NCBI RefSeq assembly: GCF_021655615.1
Contig: NZ_AP025245.1
Coordinates: 992,001 to 1,056,000, forward strand
Origin: Acidianus sp. HS-5
GTDB lineage: Archaea > Thermoproteota > Thermoprotei_A > Sulfolobales > Sulfolobaceae
Direction of reading: 5' to 3'
DNA: 64,000 nucleotides
Shown: positions 51,501-59,392 of the stretch, piece by piece
Layout: each line of letters opens with the position of its first letter
Position numbering within the stretch: position 1 is the first letter of the stretch
Translations under genes and position numbers: made by a program
Notes under the pieces: model-generated
Databases searched by the model: none
Told to the model about the DNA's origin: nothing
The model's input: the letters and a program-made list of their open reading frames with translations, nothing else

Positions 51501-52687
51501 AGGGTACTCTTCCCTATACCCTTAGAACCAACGATGAAAAACATCCTATATTCGGGATCCTTACCCTTAGAGTTAATAAGACTCTTCTCGATCTCCTTAG
51601 CTATGTCCTCAAACCTCACGGTGACAAGGTTATAGACATTCTTCCCTTCATAGATCTTCCCGTTATATACACCGAGGCCTATTAAATCTTCCCCGTTAAC
51701 TTGCGGGAATACGATTGTACCCGAGCCAAGACTGGTTAAGCTTATGGCCTCCTTCAACTTCTCTATCTCCTTCTTAACGTCTTCATTGCTCAGCTTTTCC
51801 ATTGTATTGTAAACTACTTCTGGGGTCAGCCTCATTATAAAGGCCAGGTTTGCCGCTGTTAAGCACTTTAACTCCTCATCAAGCTTAGTCCAGATGTCTA
51901 AAGTCTCAAAGAGGGATTTGTAGAGCTCCCTCTTATCACCCAGGCTGTCAAAAATTAGTGCTGTGATAAGCACTTCAACAAGCAGTGAGACAGGTTGGAG
52001 TAGACTACCGAACCTCCCGGCTATAAAGGATACGAAGTCCGGTGCCTTGTCCGTTAAAGCCCTAACTAGCCTTTGGCTTAAGTAGAGGAGCAGGACACCC
52101 TCCTCGACATTTATCCCGAACAGTTTGTTCAGCCTCTTATACAACCTTAACTGTTCCCTTAACTTCTTCTCATCCTTCATCAGCTTTAGTAACCCGGGGG
52201 GTATGTACTCCTTACCTAGCCATATAAACTTCACCTTCTCCTCGTCTAAAATCCTCACTAACTCCTTAGCCTCGGTGGGGGGTATGGAGTAGAATACTAT
52301 CTGCTTACCCTCCTTCTTCAACTCCTTTAAGTGATTAACATATTCTTCAGGTACTTCTACTCCTCTCGCGTCACCAATGTCAACAATCCCTAAGCTCGCG
52401 AGGTCTTTAACTCCTCCGCCGAAGAACCTCTTGATACGATTACCTAGATCGTTAATATACTCCTTTAATTTGCCTGTCAAATTCCATTTGCTTGCATCGA
52501 CCTCGAGAATCCCTATCGTCTCGTCTTTGTCGTCAGGGGCACTGAGGTAGTTCTCTATAAAGAAAGACTTCCCAGCTCTTGGAGGGCCTATGACCACGAT
52601 CTTCTTGTCCCGCCCTACGCTTTGCCTTATGCTCTCACTTAGTCTCTTGTTATGCTCAGGGAAGAGGTCTTCGGTCTTAGTTTCCAT
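48548..52687 (-). CDS. Giant STAND-like NTPase with two P-loops (defence candidate)
   Basis: 1,379 residues. P-loop 1 VIGPPRAGKSFFIENYL near residue 36 is followed by a ~330-residue region; P-loop 2 IVGSKGIGKSTLVHYVIA near 387 is followed by Walker B-like VILFYDYYP and IIVLSDD, as in AAA+/STAND signal ATPases. The rest, about 650-1379, is alpha-helical, probably TPR-like sensor repeats. A 9-residue unit NTKPGTISL is duplicated near the C-terminus. It sits alone on the minus strand in the cargo slot between the toxin pair and the triple operator. Most likely an intracellular defence sensor; effector activity is not identified. Confidence 0.65.
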   Translation of the reverse strand: METKTEDLFPEHNKRLSESIRQSVGRDKKIVVIGPPRAGKSFFIENYLSAPDDKDETIGILEVDASKWNLTGKLKEYINDLGNRIKRFFGGGVKDLASLGIVDIGDARGVEVPEEYVNHLKELKKEGKQIVFYSIPPTEAKELVRILDEEKVKFIWLGKEYIPPGLLKLMKDEKKLREQLRLYKRLNKLFGINVEEGVLLLYLSQRLVRALTDKAPDFVSFIAGRFGSLLQPVSLLVEVLITALIFDSLGDKRELYKSLFETLDIWTKLDEELKCLTAANLAFIMRLTPEVVYNTMEKLSNEDVKKEIEKLKEAISLTSLGSGTIVFPQVNGEDLIGLGVYNGKIYEGKNVYNLVTVRFEDIAKEIEKSLINSKGKDPEYRMFFIVGSKGIGKSTLVHYVIADLLQKNEFTWAVRVSSPNINPWAFRVSDGEVILFYDYYPYEAYTSESPARIGVNVRDVVDIIESLRRILENHKNAYAIIVLSDDILSSGQESYLKDLIDGLPQQQKIPVELHSEDFIREVVKSYSGCSNVGEVAKAIVDNYKEGGYTLLAKYAGLWLKVNNCNYGDVKKVLEESKNEPKMFLKKYINTVLEQTTMNWYAIPLLIHVFLGEVPIRVSEELPFWLNDEKTGSGYAEYAKAVAPWIATRKEDLVEEALEEYLGDLILGRNLKEYRKEPVDINILKYVLTNGKLKEIIKSVNKSIKDYFTELKNAEVNDRDLDVIKDIIGYDEGLRGQDFYAVLEGWASGGNKASDKHETVIYTVLSAVIREFLRDKLLEGGQEIDRPNLELLLRLADRTALQESAIDLFDEANGELKEYIFTESREVPNSIRYAVHGLPPFINGLFNKSGDKYVKPVNSSWCEYLERIEVGQEGVMGIPDVAAGAALYLLSIPEELSDECKEKIIDAISALQEVNKYSIYAIGNAFLRFLVKNNSLNDISAYELSAVLTNIPLVEWKPDFLRVLLEAGYRLKDKIKDDTLKKIYTIGAIRGLIALGELGVQIDKSIISEAESLMSLEDEILLPYQAGLANGLMSFYLFNDDTDARKLAERLEKVGESLDKVNWDEVAGWFNKKGIEVDKDGLKEDTKAFVFYTLAQYYRGLYDIGNEKKYIDAYYDAIIKMHRGEEEAKKYFPNDYFLALIKRDTLNAILGEDLSKALEMVVKDSEEAFTHSPSIGTGTIQIIIREYLIASAYLGRLDKALEVVNDDYTLRYPLLSMGSEVLLELYSLFYYLTGGKFRDKVMEYAKTMANNKVLSNDEPKRDDRILDDIDEKPVCSRAISEIQRGLVRDLGLNESDASDLIYIFLNTKPGTISLNTKPGTISLLSLSMFFSGLEVVKGLAECLAEHRPGEEAELLTKVSKVSDEEEFKDALVRLAMYLFL
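48727..48780 (-). repeat. 27-bp tandem duplication inside the STAND-like gene
   Basis: Two adjacent 27-bp units, starting GGGAAATAGTCCC and ending TTTAGTATTGA and differing at one base, add nine residues (NTKPGTISL) in frame. Recent slippage or a coding repeat under variation. Confidence 0.85.
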
Positions 52688-53268
52688 TAAGACTCACCAA
52701 ATTTTTGTTATTCCTTCCGACTATTCGCGATTTAGAAAAAGTGTAAGGGTCTGAAACTTTAAGAGTAACTGAAAGTGTAAACTCCATCCCTTATATTTAA
52801 GCAATTCATACAGATAAACTTTTTTACTCTAAAATTTTCGCAGGGAGATTGAATATTATGTTAGATTTGCCCTATCACTCATGCCCAATAAAAGACAGTT
52901 GCCTATACATAGGGGATGGGAAGAGAATGAGGTATTCTGAAATATTAGGTAAGGTTTGAGATTACTACGATAAATCATAATCGCTCTAATGTCCCCGTAC
53001 CATTATCTTTACTTACCTATTATCCTAATCTAGTGTTGATTAAAAAGAGATGAGGAGTAAGCCACTCTATGCGGATTTGTTAACCCTGTTAGGATCCCAA
53101 ATTTTTGCTCAAAAGATGATTGATCTTTCGCTCATGACGACAAACATAACACTTTGTTAATCCTGATATTCCCAGTTAGTAAACCTAATTTCTGTCCCCC
53201 TTCTAAGGAGGTAACACTTTGTTAATCCTAGTTAAGGTTTATTAAGGATCATTTCTCACTACAATTTT
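52688..53268. other. 581-bp region between the STAND-like gene and the wHTH gene
   Basis: It contains divergent promoters and the triple operator at 53076-53229. A tiny frame at 52858-52959 (33 codons, with SCPIKDSC) is possible but weak. The part from 53076 on is a diverged copy of 58282-58470 in the old element. Confidence 0.6.
53076..53229. promoter_or_regulatory. Triple operator (TTTGTTAAYCCT sites)
   Basis: Sites at 53076, 53153 and 53218. The last two are inside palindromes TAACA-CTT-TGTTA repeated exactly as TAACACTTTGTTAATCCT (53147-53164 and 53212-53229), 65 bp apart. The old element keeps three sites with spacing 78 and 66 against 77 and 65 here, while the site sequence has changed. 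Likely bound by the wHTH protein encoded next. Confidence 0.75.
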
Positions 53269-53520
53269 ATGGAAGTTAAGATAGAGAAACATAAGTCAAA
53301 GTTTACCATTACTCAGCTTATACTTATGGTCATGGCTAAGGCTCCAGGGAGCTGCTGCAGTTTAGAATATTTACACGAGAAGACTAGAGTAGACAAGAAG
53401 GAACTGTTGGTTTATCTGACGAGGCTAGCTAAGAGGGGAATAATAGAAAGGAAATGGCATAAAAGTAGGGCTGGAAAGGAGAGGATGTATTGTTTAAAGT
53501 ATAAGGAGGAGATAATATGA
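53269..53520 (+). CDS. Winged-helix regulator of the cargo slot
   Basis: 83 residues: TQLILMVMAKAPGSCCSLEYL, VDKKELLVYLTRLAKRGII and a basic wing (HKSRAGKERMYCLKY). The motif KKELLVYLTRL is identical in the broken copy at 58477. It is preceded by three operator sites and overlaps the next gene by 4 bp. Presumed repressor of the divergent cargo gene and of itself. Confidence 0.78.
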   Translation: MEVKIEKHKSKFTITQLILMVMAKAPGSCCSLEYLHEKTRVDKKELLVYLTRLAKRGIIERKWHKSRAGKERMYCLKYKEEII

Positions 53521-54446
53521 AAATATATTCTAACGTTAAAATAGGTCCGTTCAGAATTTATAATAATATAGTTACTGGCCCATTAATAATTGCGACGCAG
53601 CTTACTAGCGGAAGGGGAGGTTTCTATATTTCTTTAGCCTTTAGAAATTCAGGGAAGAATAACGTGGAAATTTGGTTTCCGATAGAGGGATATCTTGACA
53701 TAGTAGGAGATAATGGACACGAATATATTTGTAGAACTTTAGAGACTATAGAGGCATTAGAGACTACAGAGGCATATACGTCTAATAATAACGTTATCAT
53801 GACTTATGACTATTTTCTAGCACCTAATTCAACCAAGTATGCTAATTTTATTTGTATAGTTGAACCCTATATAGCCTTAAGACTATACAGTTACACTACT
53901 GATAGAATAAGTTCTGATGATGTAATACTTAAGTTAAGGCTTACCTTTAGTGCTTTATTTAACGCAGGAACACCATCACAAAAAACCATAAAAGTTACAC
54001 CTATTCTCTTTTTTAAAGTAAATAAAAATCTACTAAAGACATGGATTAATGGATGGTACACATTTTACTTAGAATCTGAGAGATTACCAGATACAGTTCC
54101 TCCTGAAGTAATTGTAAATTACTTTGAAGCAATCAGAAGCTTTAATGCTGGTGCATATAGGGCTTCTGTAGTGATGGCAAGAAGGACTTTAGAACTGGCA
54201 TTACTTAGAAAAGGGTTAATAACTGAAAAGGAAACTATAGGGGATTTTATACAGAAAGAAAAGAGAAAACAGTCTAATCAGAGAGTGCTTAGTGACAAAG
54301 TGTCGGATTTACTAAATGCTATTAGAGTGTTCGGCAATTACGGAGCTCACGCCTGGGACGACGCTTTAAACGATATAACCGAGCATGATGCAAGACTAGT
54401 AATAGAAATCCTAAAAGAGGTCTTAACTGAGCTATTCAGTAAGTAA
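53517..54446 (+). CDS. Protein with C-terminal DUF4145/HEPN-like domain
   Basis: 309 residues. The N-terminal ~190 are beta-rich without a known motif. The C-terminal ~120 (YRASVVMARRTLELALLRKG, VSDLLNAIRVFGNYGAHAW, RLVIEILKEVL) match DUF4145, a HEPN-like helical bundle; the R-x7-H with GN-x-x-AH is its signature. HEPN domains are often RNases or adaptors in defence. It is cotranscribed with the wHTH gene. It may serve the STAND-like system or be separate cargo. Confidence 0.7.
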   Translation: MKIYSNVKIGPFRIYNNIVTGPLIIATQLTSGRGGFYISLAFRNSGKNNVEIWFPIEGYLDIVGDNGHEYICRTLETIEALETTEAYTSNNNVIMTYDYFLAPNSTKYANFICIVEPYIALRLYSYTTDRISSDDVILKLRLTFSALFNAGTPSQKTIKVTPILFFKVNKNLLKTWINGWYTFYLESERLPDTVPPEVIVNYFEAIRSFNAGAYRASVVMARRTLELALLRKGLITEKETIGDFIQKEKRKQSNQRVLSDKVSDLLNAIRVFGNYGAHAWDDALNDITEHDARLVIEILKEVLTELFSK

Positions 54447-54459
54447 CAATATCTATATC

Positions 54460-54477
54460 GTTAACTGGGGAGTTAAC
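54460..54477 (+). repeat. Dispersed 18-bp motif, copy 15 (GTTAACTGGGGAGTTAAC)
   Basis: Exact consensus, 14 bp after the DUF4145 gene; left side of a one-gene cassette closed at 54895. Confidence 0.95.
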
Positions 54478-54570
54478 AGAGAAATCTCGGTAGTAAAGTT
54501 TTTAATCTAATCTACTCATAACCGAATTATTTTTCCCATCCGATGATATACTTAATAAGTTGGAGATAAA

Positions 54571-54888
54571 ATGAGTGATGAAGATAGTATAATACAAGGA
54601 ATCCTTCTTATGCTTGTTGATTTTATAATTGGCTATTTGATGTCGATTATTAGACATATTTTTATGAATTATATGATAAATAATTTTCTATCAATAACAA
54701 ATATTTTTTATAATTTCTCTTCTACGTTACAATTCATATATATAACATTTGATGCACTAATCCCTATACTCATCTCTGCTTTCGCCGTGATTGAAATTTA
54801 TAGAGATATCGACTCTAAGCTTAAAATATTGCTATTTGTAGCTTACATTATCATATACATACTAGGCCAACTATTTGTATTTACATAA
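54571..54888 (+). CDS. Small four-span membrane protein (cassette gene)
   Basis: 105 residues, mostly hydrophobic (GILLMLVDFIIGYLMSII, FIYITFDALIPILISAFAV, ILLFVAYIIIYILGQLFVF). It is the only gene between motif copies 15 and 16, next to attR. Holin-like or entry-exclusion roles are possible; no family recognised. Confidence 0.65.
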   Translation: MSDEDSIIQGILLMLVDFIIGYLMSIIRHIFMNYMINNFLSITNIFYNFSSTLQFIYITFDALIPILISAFAVIEIYRDIDSKLKILLFVAYIIIYILGQLFVFT

Positions 54889-54894
54889 TACTCA

Positions 54895-54912
54895 TGTATC
54901 TGGGGAGTTAAC
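54895..54912 (+). repeat. Dispersed motif, right half copy 16 (CTGGGGAGTTAAC)
   Basis: The left arm is replaced by TGTAT. Right side of the membrane-protein cassette, 7 bp after its stop. Confidence 0.8.
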
Positions 54913-55038
54913 GCATTGAAACGCTAACCGATTTCTGCTATCATTTTATTCTACTTTTCTTTCACGTGACAGTTCTAAGCTTACTTCAACGTGCAACACA
55001 AAACGTTTCTTTTTGACGTTTAACTGAAACGTTATCTA
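54913..55038. promoter_or_regulatory. Probable integrase arm-site region left of attR
   Basis: 126 bp with clustered relatives of GAAACGTTA: 54918 (GAAACGCTAA), 55001 (AAACGTTTC), 55015 (GACGTTTAA) and 55026 (GAAACGTTA), plus CACGTG at 54963. No gene. Such clusters next to att cores often bind integrase or accessory proteins; unproven. Confidence 0.45.
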
Positions 55039-55083
<45 letters not shown>

Positions 55084-55186
55084 AATTTCTTCACATTTTG
55101 AAAGAGAGTTTCGTTCTCTATAGATATAAGGGATTTGCAACAGCGAAGGATATTTTTGCAACGCTGTCACCATTTAATGTGAGATT

Positions 55187-56009
55187 ATGGTAAGGATTGA
55201 AGTAAATAAACTTGATAGTGAGCAAAAATACGAATATTGAAGAAAACTATAGAAAAACGGGCTTAGTTACGTTGCACAAAAGTTGGGCATAGATAGGAGT
55301 ACCTTTATATAAGTGTGTTACAGGTAAAGAGGATCCCGGACGAAATAATAACTAACACTGTAGAGACGCTCAGTGTTAAAGAGCTAAGAGACGCACTCTA
55401 TGACTGAAAACGATAAATGTAGACCCAATGGTCGCATTAAGTGTTATAGTGAAAGCGTTAAAAGGCGAGTGCTTTAGAAACTTCTCCATAACGTTACTGT
55501 ACCAGTATATGGGGGACTACTTAAGGACGACTATAAACGCGTATGTTGTAAGCGAGGAAGATGTAAAGAAGTTCGAAACACTGCTTGAAGGTAAGTCTAA
55601 AAAGGACATACGTTTAAGGTGCTTGAAGAAGGGGGTTAGCTGAACTGGGCTATGAGCTGACTCCTGACGTGATTCGAGAGAAGCTCGCTGATAGCCCAAA
55701 CATAGCCCGGCATACTGCCAATTCCGTGAAACTCTTCATAAAGACTGTAATAAGGGAGAAGAGCCCTCCCCTTGCCCACCCGCTCTACTCGTCCTTCACA
55801 GTACCTAAGGGCAAGAATAAGCACAGACTGGAGAACTTGACCTAGACCTTCAGAAGAAGGTCTTTGTGTAATAGGTCACATGGGAGCTAAGGTCTGCTCT
55901 TGGTAGAGACTGGGCTCCGGACCGGAGAGGTATATAGTATTACAGTGGACTAGTTCGACCTGGAACACAGAGTGGTTAAACTGATGAGGGAAAGCGAGAC
56001 GAAGAGAGC
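55187..56009 (+). pseudogene. Truncated, frameshifted integrase of the older element
   Basis: It starts VRIEVNKLDSEQ (compare IDVTKLDEEQ of the intact integrase) and continues, through several stops and frameshifts, with TLYQYMGDYL, VVSEEDVKKFE, ETGLRTGEVYS and RESETKRA. It breaks off at the point equal to residue ~290, losing the second Arg and the catalytic Tyr. Upstream sequence (TTTTTGCAACGCTGTCAC) parallels that before 10794. Confidence 0.88.
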
Positions 56010-56133
56010 TTAGCAATTTTTATTGGTTTTCTGTTAACAGCGTATTACTTAGACTTACCTATATTATTATTTATAATGTGATAATATACGAAATTAAAAA
56101 GATTTTTAAATACGCTTTTCTTCTTATCTTATT

Positions 56134-56438
56134 GTGGTTTGTAAGGATTGGGAATTGAAGTTCATGATGAGAAAGGTAAAGAGTTACAGAGAGTTTTTAG
56201 AGTATGCTACGGATACGTATAATGATAAGCTGATAATGCTTATTTTAGAGAAACTAGAATTATTACAGGAAAATCCTTTCAAATACTCCAGAGAGAAACT
56301 GGGAAAGGATAAGTATGGAAATCCCATGTTTTCAATAGAAGTTACGGGTGATATAAGGATACTTTACAGCGTGAACCCAAAAACTGTATTGTATTTATTT
56401 TGGAGGTTGGGTCTCATAAGAAGGCTTACGGGCCTTAG
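56134..56438 (+). pseudogene. RelE-like toxin of the older element, 1-nt deletion
   Basis: Related to 47337-47645 along its length (YGNPMFSIEVTGDIRILYSV identical). In the run of A after the NPK codons one base is missing, so the frame leaves the family sequence; restoring it gives ...GSHKKAYG and a stop at 56436-56438. In the actual frame the product runs on to 56508. The toxin is thus probably inactive, losing the C-terminal strand. Confidence 0.8.
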
Positions 56439-56547
56439 CTTTTTCCTTTGCCAGTCTAAGCAAGTCCTCCTTAAACTTCTTAAAATCTTCCTTACTCTCA
56501 ATAACTAAGTAACCCTCCCCATTCTCGTCCTTATCTTCAATTCTCAT
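56395..56547 (-). CDS. Antiparallel partner of the old toxin, intact
   Basis: 50 residues from ATG at 56547 (the frame is open further to 56637). YLVIESKEDFKKFKEDLL and the end RKPSYETQPPK parallel the 47602-47754 product of equal length. It stays open although the toxin has decayed, as expected for an antitoxin. Confidence 0.6.
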   Translation of the reverse strand: MRIEDKDENGEGYLVIESKEDFKKFKEDLLRLAKEKAKARKPSYETQPPK

Positions 56548-56679
56548 AGGTATATATTTGTTGAGAATATTAAAAAGGATATGCTGATTATTTTCATTGA
56601 ATTTTGAAAAACTGTTAACTAAACAGTAAAAACACATAAATGGGATCTAATGGGGAAAAAGATTCGTGAGAAAAATTGA

Positions 56680-56697
56680 ATAAACTTCCCCGGTTTG
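56680..56697 (-). repeat. Degenerate dispersed motif in the older element
   Basis: ATAAACTTCCCCGGTTTG in the context GTGAGAAAAATTG, which also precedes copy 14 in the intact element. Confidence 0.65.
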
Positions 56698-56815
56698 CCT
56701 AGATGAAATTGAAGGAATATGTGGTCATAAGATGGTGCTACCGTTTTTAATCCAGAGAACTATTTCGGACTTGCATTAGAACATCTGCTAATCCTGAACG
56801 AATAGGCAATGTAGC

Positions 56816-57763
56816 TCAGCTCTCCTCGGTCAAGTGTTGTCTAGCATTATCCTCAACTTCACTCATAAATTCGTCCAACTCGTCGCTCTTCTTAAGCTCC
56901 TTGTTTATTTGTGCATATTTCATCATAAATTCAATAATTTCCTTCTGATGATCTCTCACTTCCTCTAAGTATTTTTCATCCCTACCTATTCTATAATCCG
57001 CAATTGCAGCAGCCTTAGCTAGATAGGCCGTATAAACCATAGCGTCAAACATCTCTTGAATCCCTAAGTCCAGCATCGTTAGTATCTGATCAACTAGGTA
57101 AGGCTTCTCCTTGTAAACGCCAAATACTTTCTCGGCGTCACTGGGCAAGTTTTTACAAATCTCGTCCTCAGACCCTGATTGTAAACACTTTTCAATGATA
57201 TTGAGCAGTCGTTCATGAGCTTCCTTTAGCTGAATTACAGAAAGCATTCTCGTTCTTATCTCCCTCAATTGTATATAAGTCCTGTCGCTCTGTTCCAAAT
57301 AATTTGCAACTTGCTCATATAACTGTGCAATTTCCTTTTCCCTTAATTGTCTTAAGAACTTTGCTGTAGCTCTCAAAAGGGATGGAATTTGGGACTTACC
57401 TACGGGGTCATGCCCTAGATTTTTCTTAATTTTTTCCTCGTTTAAAGACTGATTTACTAATATTCCTAAGGATTTTATAACCTTCTGCTCGTACCTGGAA
57501 GCTGCTTGGCTTCCTTTTCTGACTTTAGCTATTAAAAAAGCTGGATATACAATTAATCCACCATATGCGGAGAGATAGGCTTTGCTCAAAGTTTCGAAAG
57601 ATCTTGCTAGGTTAAAAATCTTTTGATACTCTAAAGACCTTACGCCAGAAAAGGGCGGCTCCTTGCCGCTCTGTAACTTGTCGTATATGCTAAGTGCTAC
57701 ATCAAGAAACTCTAGAGAGTTGCTGATAAATTCTACGAAAACCGATTTCCTCTTTTTACTCAT
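56816..57763 (-). CDS. Helical protein, second gene of a two-gene cargo
   Basis: 315 residues, almost all alpha-helical (FARSFETLSKAYLSAYGG, LLRATAKFLRQLREKEIAQLYEQ). The C-terminus is acidic. It overlaps the upstream SocA/Panacea-like gene by 8 bp. As partner of an antitoxin-like protein it is a candidate toxin or effector. No active-site motif recognised; it may be a HEPN-like bundle but the signature is absent. Confidence 0.6.
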   Translation of the reverse strand: MSKKRKSVFVEFISNSLEFLDVALSIYDKLQSGKEPPFSGVRSLEYQKIFNLARSFETLSKAYLSAYGGLIVYPAFLIAKVRKGSQAASRYEQKVIKSLGILVNQSLNEEKIKKNLGHDPVGKSQIPSLLRATAKFLRQLREKEIAQLYEQVANYLEQSDRTYIQLREIRTRMLSVIQLKEAHERLLNIIEKCLQSGSEDEICKNLPSDAEKVFGVYKEKPYLVDQILTMLDLGIQEMFDAMVYTAYLAKAAAIADYRIGRDEKYLEEVRDHQKEIIEFMMKYAQINKELKKSDELDEFMSEVEDNARQHLTEES

Positions 57764-58217
57764 TAAGGACTCCCAAAATCTTATCCCTAATTAGGGAATA
57801 CTTAGCGTATTCCGGATACTTTCTGTAAACGTAATTTAAAATCTCGCTCCTGCTCATCCTAACCCACTTTCTAAAGAACTCCTCTATGCTTTTATCGTCC
57901 TGACTAGTGTTAAAGTCTGAACTGAGGACGTAAACTCTCTTATACCCGACTACTTGACCGCTTAACACGTCTTTTACCTCTTGCTCCTCGACGCTCACGT
58001 CTCCCTTTTCGATTAGCTTATCAATATAGTCTTGAAGCAGACTTGAGTAGGGGCCGAAGAACCAAGGCGTAAATTCAAGGCCTAAATCAACTCCTTCCTC
58101 CTTTTCAAGTAAGAAGAATATCTTCTGTAGCTTCGTTGCAGTAACCTCAACTCCTTCCTCTTTAGCAACGTAAAGGAGAAGCTTAATCAGCTGATAAACT
58201 CTATCTGTTCCGGTCAT
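57756..58217 (-). CDS. SocA/Panacea (DUF4065)-like antitoxin candidate
   Basis: 153 residues from ATG at 58217 (GTG at 58229 also in frame). VTATKLQKIFFLLEKEEG followed by FTPWFFGPYSSLLQDYIDKLIEKG has the K-L-Q-K ... W-x-x-G-P pattern of the DUF4065/SocA-like fold used by Panacea antitoxins. Small, first in the operon, overlapping the helical gene. It occupies the same slot as the STAND-like gene in the intact element. Regulatory alternative possible. Confidence 0.6.
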   Translation of the reverse strand: MTGTDRVYQLIKLLLYVAKEEGVEVTATKLQKIFFLLEKEEGVDLGLEFTPWFFGPYSSLLQDYIDKLIEKGDVSVEEQEVKDVLSGQVVGYKRVYVLSSDFNTSQDDKSIEEFFRKWVRMSRSEILNYVYRKYPEYAKYSLIRDKILGVLNE

Positions 58218-58281
58218 AATATTTAACACTGATAATAAATTAGAGAAGGAGATAAAAAAATTATGAGTACACCCTCGGGTT

Positions 58282-58436
58282 GTTGTTAACCCTGTCTAGA
58301 TCTCAAATTTTTTGCTTAAAAGATCTTGCTCTTACGATAATGGAAATAAGATATACAGATCTGTTAATCTTGGCGGGATAAGATTAGAGACTCAACTTTT
58401 GAGCTGTGCAATCGATATTAACAGATCTGTTAATAC
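58282..58436. promoter_or_regulatory. Triple operator of the older element
   Basis: TTGTTAACCCTG at 58283, CTGTTAATCT at 58361 and CTGTTAATAC at 58427. The last is in a perfect 16-bp palindrome TTAACAGATCTGTTAA (58418-58433) and the middle one in TACAGATCTGTTAAT. Spacing parallels the intact element. Confidence 0.75.
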
Positions 58437-58476
58437 TACTTAACGTTTATTAACCTGAATTTAACGGTATTGAATT

Positions 58477-58680
58477 ATGCAGAAACTCCAAAATACAGAG
58501 AAGATTTTACTAGTCTTATCACAAGTCTACGTAAAAATTGAAAGTTTGGAGGAAAAGATTGGGATCCCGAAGAAAGAACTCTTAGTTTATCTAACTAGGT
58601 TATACAAAAGAGGTCTAATTTACAGAAAATGACAAAAATATGGAGGAAAAGATTCAGAGAGTATTGCTTAAAATATAGAG
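58477..58680 (+). pseudogene. Broken wHTH regulator of the older element
   Basis: Reads IGIPKKELLVYLTRLYKRGL, close to VDKKELLVYLTRLAKRGI of 53269-53520. Then TGA stands where the intact gene has TGG (Trp), and a later frameshift precedes YCLKY. The product ends within the wing. Confidence 0.8.
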
Positions 58681-58690
58681 TAGCTTTTAT

Positions 58691-59188
58691 CGGAAAATCC
58701 CTGCAAGGTTATATAACCTTAAAAATAATTTAATAGCAATAGAAGAAGATTAAATAACTCGCTGTAAAGTCTAAGATATCCTTATTGGATAAGATTTATT
58801 TAATCACGCACCAAAATGAAAATATTTAAGCAATAGAAATTCCCGTAAACTGATACATGATCATGATGATATTGAGAAGTGATTAAAAGTTATGCAAAGC
58901 TCTACAGTCTTCAGAGTTAGGGAATCAAAGCAATTCTAGTATAATGCAATAGTCCCTTTCCTTGACTTACTTTCTATGTCCAGCTATTACGATCTCTTCA
59001 GTAAATTGTAAAACTCTTTTTACGAAACTTTTTGAGTGAATTTATGCAGAAATCATGCATGTTCTATATGATATCATGCATCACGAATATAGGAGTAATA
59101 TCATTTCAAGAACGTACAGCACGCATACAATGAACGCACTATACACGTGTATCAAAAATATATTGGTTGAATATTAGAGTAATCTAAA
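58691..59188. other. 498-bp AT-rich gene-free region
   Basis: No convincing frame. It contains a direct repeat ATCATGCAT (59052 and 59073) and a perfect palindrome ATACACGTGTAT (59141-59152), 37 bp before the next gene, a possible operator. Confidence 0.45.
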
Positions 59189-59386
59189 ATGGCAATAACA
59201 ATAAGTGATGAGGATAGAAAGATTCTAAAAAGAATGCATGAAAGAGTTGACTATATATTTTCTTTATACAAGGAATATTTCGATGCACTAGCAGAATTTG
59301 ATAGAACTGGTGTATTAAAAATACATGGAAAAGTCCTTTATGTAAGAGAATACCACGTAAATGAGAAAAATTATCTTGATACTTAA
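59189..59386 (+). CDS. Small helical protein opposite a Fic/Doc pseudogene
   Basis: 65 residues: acidic start (ITISDEDRKILKRMHERVDYI) and a short beta end (GVLKIHGKVLYVREYHV). Convergent with the Fic/Doc relic, 6 bp away. It might be a former antitoxin, but convergent order is unusual. Palindrome ATACACGTGTAT lies upstream. Confidence 0.55.
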   Translation: MAITISDEDRKILKRMHERVDYIFSLYKEYFDALAEFDRTGVLKIHGKVLYVREYHVNEKNYLDT

Positions 59387-59392
59387 TAATCC

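Noticed and set aside
52858..52959. 33-codon frame with SCPIKDSC before the triple operator
   Set aside because: Too short, no ribosome site, and no counterpart in the relic; kept only as a remark.
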